From the NCBI RefSeq assembly GCF_002222635.1, contig NZ_CP022418.1, positions 186,001-250,000 of the forward strand: 64,000 bases of DNA, in the 5' to 3' direction. Made by a program: the position numbers and the translations under genes. The notes beneath the pieces were generated by a model. That model searched no databases. It worked only from the letters and a program-made list of their open reading frames with translations, and was not told the DNA's origin. Of the stretch, positions 53,888 through 61,482 are shown piece by piece. Source of the DNA: Pseudosulfitobacter pseudonitzschiae (lineage in GTDB: Bacteria > Pseudomonadota > Alphaproteobacteria > Rhodobacterales > Rhodobacteraceae). Each line of letters begins with the position of its first letter. Position 1 is the first letter of the stretch.

Positions 53888-54288
53888 CAATACCGCCGCG
53901 CATTCCCGTGACCGAAACGCAAATCGATCGCGTCATATCCCAGTTCTACGCACAGGTCCGCGCGGACCCGTCGATTGGACCAGTGTTTCAAGCGCATGTG
54001 TCAGACTGGCCAACACATGAGAAAAAGATCGGCCGTTTCTGGCGCAATGCCCTGCTCTTGCAACGGTGCTATGACGGCAATCCGATGCAGGCGCATTTGG
54101 CCGCAGGCAACGTCAAATCGCAGCATTTTCCGGTCTGGCTTTCCCTGTTCGACGCGGTACTCGAACAAGAATTGCCGCAACCACTCGCTCAGTCCTGGTC
54201 TGCGCTCGCCCACCGCATAGGACGCGGACTCAGGTATGGCCTACCGGAAGACGGCGCGGGATCCACGCCTTATCTCGGCAACGCCTAA
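53884..54288 (+). CDS. Group III truncated haemoglobin
   Basis: 134 aa. IDRVISQFYAQVRADPSIGP (A-B helices), FWRNALLLQRCYDGNPMQAH (E helix region typical of group III) and the proximal His in QHFPVWLSLFDAVLEQ. Control by NsrR and coupling to the small membrane protein suggest NO detoxification or sensing. The start ATGACAATACC at 53884 is chosen; the frame extends upstream into the small gene. Confidence 0.85.
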   Translation: MTIPPRIPVTETQIDRVISQFYAQVRADPSIGPVFQAHVSDWPTHEKKIGRFWRNALLLQRCYDGNPMQAHLAAGNVKSQHFPVWLSLFDAVLEQELPQPLAQSWSALAHRIGRGLRYGLPEDGAGSTPYLGNA

Positions 54289-54355
54289 TCAAACAAGCCG
54301 CTGTTGCGGCAGCAGATAGGATGGCGGGAAAAAACAAGCCTGCACATCACACCCC

Positions 54356-55009
54356 TCACCGCTGCAGCCGCGCCCCGTCAGACAACACCACTACATCCAT
54401 CTGCACATCCCACGGCATGGGATAGATCGTCGGCACAACACAGCCCGCAAACCCGACACCCACGACACGCGGACGCGGTTCCAGACGGACCAGCGTGCGG
54501 TCATAATAGCCACCGCCATTGCCCAGCCGGTAAAGCGCTTCGTCGACACCTACGAGAGGGGCTACAACGATGTCGGGCCTACGCGCCTCGCCCTCAGCAG
54601 GTTCCAAAATACTCCACAAGCCGCGCTTCATCCGACAATTCGGCCACCACGTATGAAATTCGAGCGGCGCTTGTTCGGCAACCATCACTGGCAGCAATAC
54701 CTGCCCTCCTGCAGCGTGGACCTTGTACATCCAAGGGCGCAGGTCCGGCTCGCCCCGGATTGGCCAATAGACCGCGATGCACAGCCCATCCTGTAGCGTG
54801 ATGATGTCCTCTAGCTCTGCTATCAAGGTTGCAGTCCCCTGCACCCGCTCCTCTGACATCAATGAACGCGCGGCAACCAAACGCGATCTCTCCGCCCGTC
54901 GAAATCGCGCCACATCCCGTGCCAATGCAGGATCAACAGGATGCCCGTCGACAAGAAGGTGAGCAAAACAGGGTGACGTACCTTTCATGAACTCGCTCTC
55001 GTCTTCCAT
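54356..55009 (-). CDS. 5-formyltetrahydrofolate cyclo-ligase family protein
   Basis: 217 aa. GLCIAVYWPIRGEPDLRPWM and the diagnostic LGNGGGYYDRTLVRL at about residues 162-176 mark the 5-FTHF cyclo-ligase fold, which converts 5-formyl- to 5,10-methenyl-tetrahydrofolate with ATP. The N-terminal about 40 residues are unusual; an alternative start is MKGTSPC at 54988. It appears monocistronic, convergent with the haemoglobin gene. Confidence 0.8.
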   Translation of the reverse strand: MEDESEFMKGTSPCFAHLLVDGHPVDPALARDVARFRRAERSRLVAARSLMSEERVQGTATLIAELEDIITLQDGLCIAVYWPIRGEPDLRPWMYKVHAAGGQVLLPVMVAEQAPLEFHTWWPNCRMKRGLWSILEPAEGEARRPDIVVAPLVGVDEALYRLGNGGGYYDRTLVRLEPRPRVVGVGFAGCVVPTIYPMPWDVQMDVVVLSDGARLQR

Positions 55010-55065
55010 CGTTACGCTCCCTACCTGACCCGCAATAATATCGTCTTGTGTGAATCTTCGTGCCG

Positions 55066-55238
55066 CTAATTCAAAATCTGCTCAAAGACCAAATTGGAAA
55101 GGGAACTCCACGCCGTCATTAACGTGACAGTGAGTATGACCAAGAGCCCGGGCCATCCAAGGGGCGGTCAATCAGCCAGGCAAATAACCATACGACTTCT
55201 ATCAAACCAATGACCTCGAACTTAGCGGTGCTGCGCAT
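55066..55238 (-). pseudogene. Frameshifted small two-helix membrane protein
   Basis: ATG at 55238 has AGGAG eight bases upstream and opens MRSTAKFEVIGLIEVVWLFA then WLIDRPLDGP; that frame ends at 55119. A neighbouring frame continues GLLVILTVTLMTAWSSLSNL to a stop at 55066. A single-base loss in the CCCGGG run near 55150 would join them into about 57 residues with two membrane helices. Family unknown. 55239-55572 shows nothing else. Confidence 0.4.
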
Positions 55239-55572
55239 AAAATGGCTCCTGTAATGCAAGTTCGGGCCGTCACGCGTGTAACCGACTGGCCAGGCGAGGT
55301 CGTCCTCATTTGGATTGAGTATGTCGGCGGGGCATTGGTTTTTCAAGAACAGCTGGGACGTATGACGGTGCCCAATTCCATAATCTGAGCGGGTCCCCTT
55401 TCGCGGAAGAAAACCACCCCGTGTTTGCCGAACTCTGCCTTTATGAGACAAGGATCATCAGACAGCCTGACTTACTTGCGGCGCATTTATATATACTTTA
55501 AGGCATAAACCGCCGCCCCTTACCACTCTCCATTATGTCCAATAATCTTGCGTTATCGGACGTAAAAATGAT

Positions 55573-56724
55573 ATGCTCGGAAACATGAGCAGTCTCACGA
55601 ATAACGGCACCAAAATCGAGGATTCCGACGCGTCTGACGCAGAGATTTCGAGCTCAGCGTCCTATGACTCGCTGAACAGTGACGAACACGACGAGAGAAC
55701 CTCTCGGGACCGAGCCTCAATCGCTCTGCCCGCTCATGTGGCCGGCTCCGGCGCGCTCGACCGGCTGATCGACACCGCGCGCGACTACGCCGAGGCCTCT
55801 ACAGCTGAGAACACCAACAAGGCCTACTCGGCCGACTGGAAACACTTCACCCGCTGGTGCCGGCTGAAAGGGACGGATCCCCTGCCCTCCTCGCCCGAGA
55901 TGGTCGGGCTCTATGTGGCGGACCTGGCCGCCGCGACCGGGAAGGCCCCTGCTCTCTCGGTCTCCACCATTGAGCGGCGCCTCTCCGGCCTCGCTTGGAA
56001 TTACAGGCAGCGAGGGTTCACTCTTGATCGCAAGGACCGCCATGTCGCCACCGTTCTGGCCGGGATTAGGCGCAAACACGCGCGTCCGCCGGTTCAGAAG
56101 GAAGCGATCCTGCCGGAGGACATCCAGGCCATGGTGGGCACCCTTCCCTATGATCTCCGCGGGCTTCGAGACCGGGCGATCTTACTTCTGGGCTATGCTG
56201 GAGGTCTCCGTCGCTCCGAGATCGTGAGCCTTGACGTGCACAAGGATGATACACCGGACTCCGGCGGTTGGATCGAGATTTTCGAAGATGGCGCTCTGCT
56301 GACGCTGAACGCCAAGACCGGGTGGCGCGAGGTCGAGGTCGGGCGCGGCTCAAGCGACCAGACCTGTCCTGTCCACGCACTTGAGCAATGGCTGTATTTT
56401 GCAAAGATCGACTTCGGGCCGGTTTTCGTGCGTACGTCGCGGGACGGCAAACGCGCCCTCGAGACACGACTTTCCGACAAGCACGTCGCCCGGCTGATCA
56501 AGGCGACCGTTCTGAAGAGTGGCGTCAGATCTGATCTGCCGGAAGCTAAACGGTTGGCGATGTTCTCCGGCCATTCCTTACGTGCCGGGCTCGCCTCGTC
56601 GGCAGAGGTTGATGAGCGCTATGTTCAAAAGCAACTCGGACATGCGTCGGCCGAGATGACCCGGCGCTACCAGCGCAGGCGCGACAGGTTCAGGGTGAAC
56701 CTGACCAAAGCCTCAGGGCTGTGA
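55573..56724 (+). CDS. Tyrosine recombinase (site-specific integrase)
   Basis: 383 aa. SAM-like core-binding domain about 65-175 (TNKAYSADWKHFTRWCRLKG), catalytic domain about 176-370 with Arg213 (YAGGLRRSEIV), Lys248 (NAKTGW), His334 and Arg337 (GHSLRAGL), His357 (QKQLGHAS) and nucleophile Tyr366. All catalytic residues are present. N-terminal about 60 residues are Ser/Asp-rich and probably disordered. A lox-like inverted repeat lies 214 bp after the gene, suggesting plasmid dimer resolution or integration. Start may be the second Met at 55585. Confidence 0.88.
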   Translation: MLGNMSSLTNNGTKIEDSDASDAEISSSASYDSLNSDEHDERTSRDRASIALPAHVAGSGALDRLIDTARDYAEASTAENTNKAYSADWKHFTRWCRLKGTDPLPSSPEMVGLYVADLAAATGKAPALSVSTIERRLSGLAWNYRQRGFTLDRKDRHVATVLAGIRRKHARPPVQKEAILPEDIQAMVGTLPYDLRGLRDRAILLLGYAGGLRRSEIVSLDVHKDDTPDSGGWIEIFEDGALLTLNAKTGWREVEVGRGSSDQTCPVHALEQWLYFAKIDFGPVFVRTSRDGKRALETRLSDKHVARLIKATVLKSGVRSDLPEAKRLAMFSGHSLRAGLASSAEVDERYVQKQLGHASAEMTRRYQRRRDRFRVNLTKASGL

Positions 56725-56787
56725 AGCTCAGGAATCTTGACGCGTTGGTGAAGCGCTAAGATGAAATTCCAGCGCTTCAGTTTCAGC

Positions 56788-56937
56788 TTACTGCTTCAAT
56801 TGAAATCGGGAACTAAACGCGACATCGGGTGGCCCAGGCAAAAACCAGAGATCCTCTTCGTGAGCCTCTTCATCCTCCTCGATTGTGATGAGGGGGTCAT
56901 CGAAATCATCAGTCAATGCAGACGGTTGTGGCTTCAT
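56788..56937 (-). CDS. Small acidic ORF beside the lox-like repeat
   Basis: 49 codons: MKPQPSALTDDFDDPLITIE followed by a Glu/Asp-rich stretch and DLWFLPGPPDVA. The acidic composition and GC-biased codons look coding, but the ATG at 56937 directly abuts the inverted repeat (56938-56965), leaving no ribosome-binding site, so it would have to be leaderless. Family not recognised. Confidence 0.35.
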   Translation of the reverse strand: MKPQPSALTDDFDDPLITIEEDEEAHEEDLWFLPGPPDVAFSSRFQLKQ

Positions 56938-56965
56938 ATGTGCAAAATACTATTTTTTTGCACAT
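56938..56965. repeat. Lox/dif-like inverted repeat
   Basis: ATGTGCAAAA (56938-56947) and TTTTGCACAT (56956-56965) are perfect 10-bp inverted arms around the 8-bp spacer TACTATTT. Two recombinase-binding arms with a 6-8 bp spacer is the layout of lox and dif core sites. It lies between a complete tyrosine recombinase and a serine resolvase. It could instead be an operator for the flanking small ORF. Confidence 0.45.
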
Positions 56966-57163
56966 TACCCAAGTGATTTTGTGACGGTTGCCGCCGCTCA
57001 TTATATAGAATGCGCGCGCGACTGCCGGTGGAAACTCTCAGATCGCGGTCAGCGCTAGGAAACCAAGGGACCATGGACGAACACAACGTGAGAGCACTTT
57101 CTTGCATTCATTTACAAACGGTCGTTTAGTAGCAATATATAAAACTGCAAAAAGACTGTTTTG

Positions 57164-58048
57164 ATGCCCCTGATAGGTTACGCCCGGGTCTCAACCGAGG
57201 ATCAACTCCCCCTGCCCCAGTCGCAGGCCCTGAAATCCGCGGGTTGCGCCGAGATCCATGAAGAACAGGCCTCGGGCGGAAATCGCGCGCGGCCTGTGCT
57301 TGCGCGGGTGTTGGAACGCATCGGCAAGGGCGACACGCTGGTGGTCGTTCGGATCGACCGACTGGCGCGGTCGCTGTCGCATCTGCTGGAGGTGATCGAG
57401 CGGCTGGAGGCCAAGGGTGCTTTCTTCCGCTCGATCCAGGACCCCATCGACACCGGATCCCCGCAGGGCAAGTTCACGTTGCAAGTGCTGGGGGCCGCGG
57501 CCGAGTTTGAGCGCGCCCTGATCCGGGAACGCACCAAGGCCGGTCTCGCCAGCGCGCGCACAAAGGGCCGCGTGGGCGGGAACCCTGGGCTGCGGGCCAA
57601 AGACCCCGCTGCTCTTCGCAAAGTGCGGCTGGCGCGACAGGACGGCTACATGGAGCGTCTGAACGAGACGGCTCAAGATTGGGTGCCCCATGTGCGCCGG
57701 TTGCGACCCGACTTGGCCTGGGAAGACGTAGTGCGCATCATCAACGGCCTCTTGCCCGAGTCGCGTCGCTGGACCCAAAGCCATCTCCTGCGCGCTGTGA
57801 AGGCCTATGTCCGCGACGGCTTCCTGTCTGCCGAGGTGCTGGCCCGCGCCGGGCGCCGCGAAACCGACGACCGCCTGCCCGCCATCGTTGCCGCGATCAA
57901 GGGCGCGGATCCCGACATCACGCTTAAGGCGGTCTGCACCCGGCTGGAAGCGATGCGCGAGCGCACGCCCCGCGGGCGCACAAGCTGGCAGCCGTCATCG
58001 GTCAACATGCTGTTGGAGCGCGCGGAGAAGTTGGGGTTGCTGGGGTAA
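57164..58048 (+). CDS. Serine recombinase (resolvase/invertase family)
   Basis: 294 aa. LIGYARVSTEDQ supplies catalytic Ser10; VVVRIDRLARSLSHLL and GAAAEFERALIRERTKAGLA are the rest of the catalytic domain and the E helix. Residues 150-294 extend beyond a classical resolvase (about 185 aa) and contain two helical DNA-binding-like segments. TTG 57161 precedes ATG 57164. The upstream AAACGGTCGTTT (57116-57127) may be part of its res site. Probably helps plasmid multimer resolution. Confidence 0.85.
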   Translation: MPLIGYARVSTEDQLPLPQSQALKSAGCAEIHEEQASGGNRARPVLARVLERIGKGDTLVVVRIDRLARSLSHLLEVIERLEAKGAFFRSIQDPIDTGSPQGKFTLQVLGAAAEFERALIRERTKAGLASARTKGRVGGNPGLRAKDPAALRKVRLARQDGYMERLNETAQDWVPHVRRLRPDLAWEDVVRIINGLLPESRRWTQSHLLRAVKAYVRDGFLSAEVLARAGRRETDDRLPAIVAAIKGADPDITLKAVCTRLEAMRERTPRGRTSWQPSSVNMLLERAEKLGLLG

Positions 58049-58093
58049 ATTCAAGGGCAACGCGACCATAAAAACTGTTACTTGCGCCCGAGA

Positions 58094-58387
58094 TTAAGCG
58101 CTCCGCAGCAGATCCTGCACGACAGATGGCTTTTTTGCGATCAAGGCCAGCAGGACTTGAGCGGGGCCTGTCGGGTGTCTGCGCCCATGTTCCCAGTTCA
58201 AAAGCGTGCCTTTCGCCACGCCTATGCTTTTGGCGAATTCTGCCTGTGAGAGACCAGTTCTCTGGCGAACTTCGACCACGTCGACGTCAGCAACCGACAC
58301 CTTGTGGACCTTAGCACCGGAGGTGTCGCCATCCGCAAATGCCAACGCCTCTTCCAGGCCCTTGGACACGGATTCAAATACACTCAT
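58094..58387 (-). CDS. HTH antitoxin (HigA/NadS type)
   Basis: 97 aa. C-terminal Xre-type HTH: VRQRTGLSQAEFAKSIGVAK, TLLNWEHGRRHPTGPAQVLL. Antitoxins of this kind follow their RelE/HigB-type toxin, and here the start overlaps the toxin stop (ATGA). The antitoxin is intact and could bind the palindromes at 58750-58777. Confidence 0.82.
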   Translation of the reverse strand: MSVFESVSKGLEEALAFADGDTSGAKVHKVSVADVDVVEVRQRTGLSQAEFAKSIGVAKGTLLNWEHGRRHPTGPAQVLLALIAKKPSVVQDLLRSA

Positions 58388-58725
58388 ATTGCGTCTCCAT
58401 ACTTTGCGATAAGCATTTTGCTCATCTCGACCGCCATTGACTGTTCGGACTTCGACAGATTGGCCTTTTCGTTCTTGGCAAACACCGTAAGCAGAAAGAT
58501 CGGCATGTGGGCTCCACCAAATACGTACATCGTCCTGAAGCCGCCGCTCTTGCCGCCCCCTACTCTTGGAATACGGACCTTACGCAGCCCTCCTCAGAGA
58601 GAGACACCAGCTTCCGGGTTGGCAGCAATGTAGTTAATTGCAGCCTCGCGTTCTTGGTCCGACATGATTGCTTTGGCGCGTCTCTGAAATTCGGCCAGTT
58701 CGACTACTGTTTGCAATCTTGTCAT
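58384..58725 (-). pseudogene. RelE/HigB-type toxin with in-frame stop
   Basis: 113 codons from ATG 58725. MTRLQTVVELAEFQRRAKAI opens the toxin; GGLRKVRIPRVGGGKSGGFR and MYVFGGAHMPIFLLTVFAKN are the conserved RelE-superfamily core. Codon 44 (58594-58596) is TGA, splitting an otherwise uninterrupted frame. Unless the stop is read through, no active toxin can be made, which would explain how the locus tolerates change. Confidence 0.75.
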
Positions 58726-58735
58726 CGTTCTTCAC

Positions 58736-58777
58736 CATATAGATTTCAGTGGCATATATGTCAATGACGTATAGTCA
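58736..58777 (-). promoter_or_regulatory. Toxin-antitoxin promoter with two palindromic operators
   Basis: On the minus strand TTGACA (58764-58759) and TATATG (58741-58736) are separated by 17 bp, a near-consensus sigma-70 promoter. TGGCATATATGTCA (58750-58763) covers the -35/spacer and TGACGTATAGTCA (58765-58777) lies just upstream. Both are palindromes sharing TGNC/GNCA arms, fitting cooperative autorepression by the antitoxin. 58778-59081 before repA shows no gene. Confidence 0.6.
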
Positions 58778-59081
58778 GGATGCGGAAACGACAAGCCGAT
58801 GATTCGTAGATTGGCGTCACCGCAACAGCTTGGGACAAAGTACGCAGGAGATACTACATATCGATATTTGATGAAAGTTAGTGGTGAATATGTTTTATAT
58901 TCAGTGACTTACAATTTCCTCTTGGCATGACAGATCAAGCGATGATCAGGGAGCGATAACAAAAAACTGTTGCCTGCAGAGAAGTTGCGTGCAAAAGTTT
59001 TCATTGACGCATAAACGCGGAAATTGCGCGATCTTGCGACAAAATGACGATGACCCACCAAGAGGTCTGAAGGGCAGTATA

Positions 59082-60281
59082 GTGACGGAACCACAAACAC
59101 CCAAGGCAGAGACCATCGCTACGACGATTGCGGCCCATGCGGCTCGCCTCTCAGAGGCGTTGAACGTACATATGCGCAATAGTTTTCAGCCCGACAGCCG
59201 CAAAGTCCTGCGCAAGTTCCACCCTGCCGAGGTATCCGAACTGACCGGCATCAGCATGTCCAATCTGCGCACTCGCCATCAAGAAGGCGATTTTCCCGAG
59301 GTTCAGACCGATCTGCGCGGGCGTAGGCTCTATTCCGCCACCGAAATTGACCAAATCCGGCATGTAATGGCCCGCACCGGGCGGAATGGCGCAACCTATC
59401 TACCTGGCCGCCGGAATGGTGATGCCTTGCAGGTGATCTCCATCGTCAATTTCAAGGGTGGTTCCAGCAAGACCACGACGGCCATCCATCTGGCGCAACG
59501 CTATGCGTTACGTGGCTATCGCGTGCTGGCGGTAGATATGGACCCCCAGGCCAGCCTGACCACGATGTTCGGCTACCGCCCCGAGATCGAATTTGCCGAA
59601 ACCGGCACAATTTACGATTCGTTAAGATACCAGGACCCGGTGCCATTAAGCCAAGTGGTGCGCAAAACCTATTTCCACAATCTTGACCTTGCTCCGGCGG
59701 GATTGTTGCTGTCCGAATATGAGACCGAAACAGCCTATGCGCTACAGCATAAGCTGGACCCGCCGTTCACACAGCGTTTGGCGATCGCGCTGGACGAGAT
59801 TGAAGCGGATTATGACATCGTCATCATCGATTGCCCGCCACAACTGGGTTTTACCACGATGACGGCGCTACTGGCCTCAACCGGGTTGCTGATCACGGTG
59901 GTGCCCAGCATGCTGGATGTGGCATCTATGGCGCAATTCCTTGAAATGGCTGGTGAAACTGTCCAAACTCTGGAGGAGGCCACCGGTCCGATTGACTGGT
60001 CGTTCCTGAAATTCTTGATTGCACGCTATGAACCGACCGATGTGCCGCAATCCCAGATGGCAGGATTTCTTCGCTCGATCCTGTTGGATCAGGTCTTGAC
60101 CATGCCGATGCTGAAATCCACCGCGATTTCAGATGCGGGCATGACGCAGCAGACGATTTATGAACTTGACCCCAGTCAGGTGGTGAAAAAGACCCGTGAC
60201 CGCATCTTGGAAAGCGTGAACGGCGTGGCTGATGAGTTTGAAAAGACGATCCAGGCCGCCTGGGGCAGAAAGGCTGAGTGA
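59082..60281 (+). CDS. repA: RepABC plasmid partition ATPase
   Basis: 399 aa ParA-type ATPase. N-terminal HTH region FHPAEVSELTGISMSNLRTR, deviant Walker A NFKGGSSKTTTAIHLAQ, Walker A' VDMDPQASLT and Walker B VIIDCPPQLG. It segregates the plasmid with RepB and represses the operon. The GTG at 59082 after GAAGGG is preferred since it gives the family length; the frame is open from a GTG at 58989. Overlaps repB by 4 bp. Confidence 0.93.
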   Translation: MTEPQTPKAETIATTIAAHAARLSEALNVHMRNSFQPDSRKVLRKFHPAEVSELTGISMSNLRTRHQEGDFPEVQTDLRGRRLYSATEIDQIRHVMARTGRNGATYLPGRRNGDALQVISIVNFKGGSSKTTTAIHLAQRYALRGYRVLAVDMDPQASLTTMFGYRPEIEFAETGTIYDSLRYQDPVPLSQVVRKTYFHNLDLAPAGLLLSEYETETAYALQHKLDPPFTQRLAIALDEIEADYDIVIIDCPPQLGFTTMTALLASTGLLITVVPSMLDVASMAQFLEMAGETVQTLEEATGPIDWSFLKFLIARYEPTDVPQSQMAGFLRSILLDQVLTMPMLKSTAISDAGMTQQTIYELDPSQVVKKTRDRILESVNGVADEFEKTIQAAWGRKAE

Positions 60282-61255
60282 TGGCACGCAGAAACCTGTT
60301 CCAACCCCCTGTCCCGCCCGACGCCGCCGCCGAAACCAAGGCTGCGCCAGCCGAAGCGCGCAGCCGGTTTCCAAACACTGGCGCGATGTCCGGGATGAAA
60401 TCCACTCTTAAGGATTTGTCGAGCAATGCAGTGCGCGATATTCCGGTTGACCAGATTGTCGAGGATGGGCCGAAGGATCGACTGGCGTTCAGCGACGCCG
60501 ATGTCGCGAGTCTGGCCGAAAGTATCCGCCAACACGGCCAACAAGTACCAATCATGGTACGTCCTGCCCCCAATCAGCCGGGTCTGTTCCAGATCATCTA
60601 TGGCCGTCGCCGGTTACGCGCTTTGCGCGTTCTGGGCATCCCAGCCAAAGCTTTGGTCCGGTCCCTGTCGGACGCCGAAGCGGTGCTGGCGCAGGGGCAG
60701 GAGAACACGGAACGTCTAGATCCCAGCTTTATCGAAAAGGCGCTGTTCGCTGCTGAGTTGGCCGATACCGGCTACGAGCAGCCAGTGATCCTTGATGCTC
60801 TGGCAATCGATAAGCCGATGCTGTCGCGCATGGCTAAGGTGGCCCGCGCAATTCCTGAACAGGTGATCAAATGTATCGGATCGGCGCATGGGATCGGTCG
60901 TCGGCGCTGGGAAGATCTGGCAGACCAAGTGCGCAATGACGGGATCGATTTGATTGCCATTGTTGCAGCTCTTGATTTGGAGAAGTTCACACAATCAGAT
61001 GACAGATTCTCTCGCATCAGCACCGCCGCCGCACAACATCGCAAGGGTGCGCAGGCACAGTCCCGAGCCCCAGCCCTGTCAGTACTGGCCGATGACGGCA
61101 CACAGTTGGCAGAAATCAAGGATTCAACCCGCGCGCTGACGGTTAAACTTTCCAAAACCCAGACACCCGAATTTGCCCGGTGGATGCATGAAAACGCAGA
61201 AACCACGCTCAAGCGCCTGTATCAGGCGTGGCAGACAGGCAAAGAGCCTGATTGA
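60278..61255 (+). CDS. repB: RepABC plasmid partition protein, ParB type
   Basis: 325 aa centromere-binding protein. ParB box region IPVDQIVEDGPKDRLAFSDA, GQQVPIMVRPAPNQPG, YGRRRLRALRVLG and a central HTH (ALAIDKPMLSRMAKVARAI) are present. It should bind palindromic par sites such as those at 61533 and 62550. Coupled to repA. Confidence 0.92.
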   Translation: MMARRNLFQPPVPPDAAAETKAAPAEARSRFPNTGAMSGMKSTLKDLSSNAVRDIPVDQIVEDGPKDRLAFSDADVASLAESIRQHGQQVPIMVRPAPNQPGLFQIIYGRRRLRALRVLGIPAKALVRSLSDAEAVLAQGQENTERLDPSFIEKALFAAELADTGYEQPVILDALAIDKPMLSRMAKVARAIPEQVIKCIGSAHGIGRRRWEDLADQVRNDGIDLIAIVAALDLEKFTQSDDRFSRISTAAAQHRKGAQAQSRAPALSVLADDGTQLAEIKDSTRALTVKLSKTQTPEFARWMHENAETTLKRLYQAWQTGKEPD

Positions 61256-61299
61256 GCCATCGACGCAGTAGAAAACAACAACAAGGAGCACGAAAACAG

Positions 61300-61390
61300 C
61301 CCAAAAAGAAAGAGCCCCCCAAGGTCACCCAAGGAAGGCCCAATCTGTTCTTTGCACTTACAGATTTAGCAGCTTTTCCCCGTCAGTCAA
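61300..61390 (-). ncRNA. Candidate counter-transcribed RNA (incA-type) of repABC
   Basis: The 227-bp repB-repC gap on the minus strand holds -35 TTGACT (61390-61385), a 16-bp spacer and -10-like TAAATC (61368-61363). Transcription from about 61356 would end at a stem formed by GCCTTCC (61339-61333) and GGGGGGC (61320-61314, using G-U pairs) followed by a T-rich run (about 61310-61303). That gives an RNA of about 50-55 nt, the size and place of the antisense RNAs that control repC translation. CAACCGATTCGGTTG (61394-61408), a perfect 7-bp inverted repeat, lies in the repC leader. Confidence 0.55.
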
Positions 61391-61482
61391 TAACAACCGA
61401 TTCGGTTGAGTTAAAACTGCAGCCTTTTCACAGGAAATTGTGAACACCGGGAGCTTTCTCGACCGGTTGTCGTGAAAAAATC

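Noticed and set aside
56938-56965. Inverted repeat as an intrinsic terminator for the recombinase gene
   Set aside because: The stem is AT-rich, the T-run lies inside the loop and arm instead of after the stem, and it is 214 bp past the stop codon.
58594-58596. In-frame TGA in the toxin as a possible selenocysteine codon
   Set aside because: RelE/HigB toxins have no catalytic selenocysteine, and no SECIS-like hairpin was seen just downstream; a disabling mutation is simpler.
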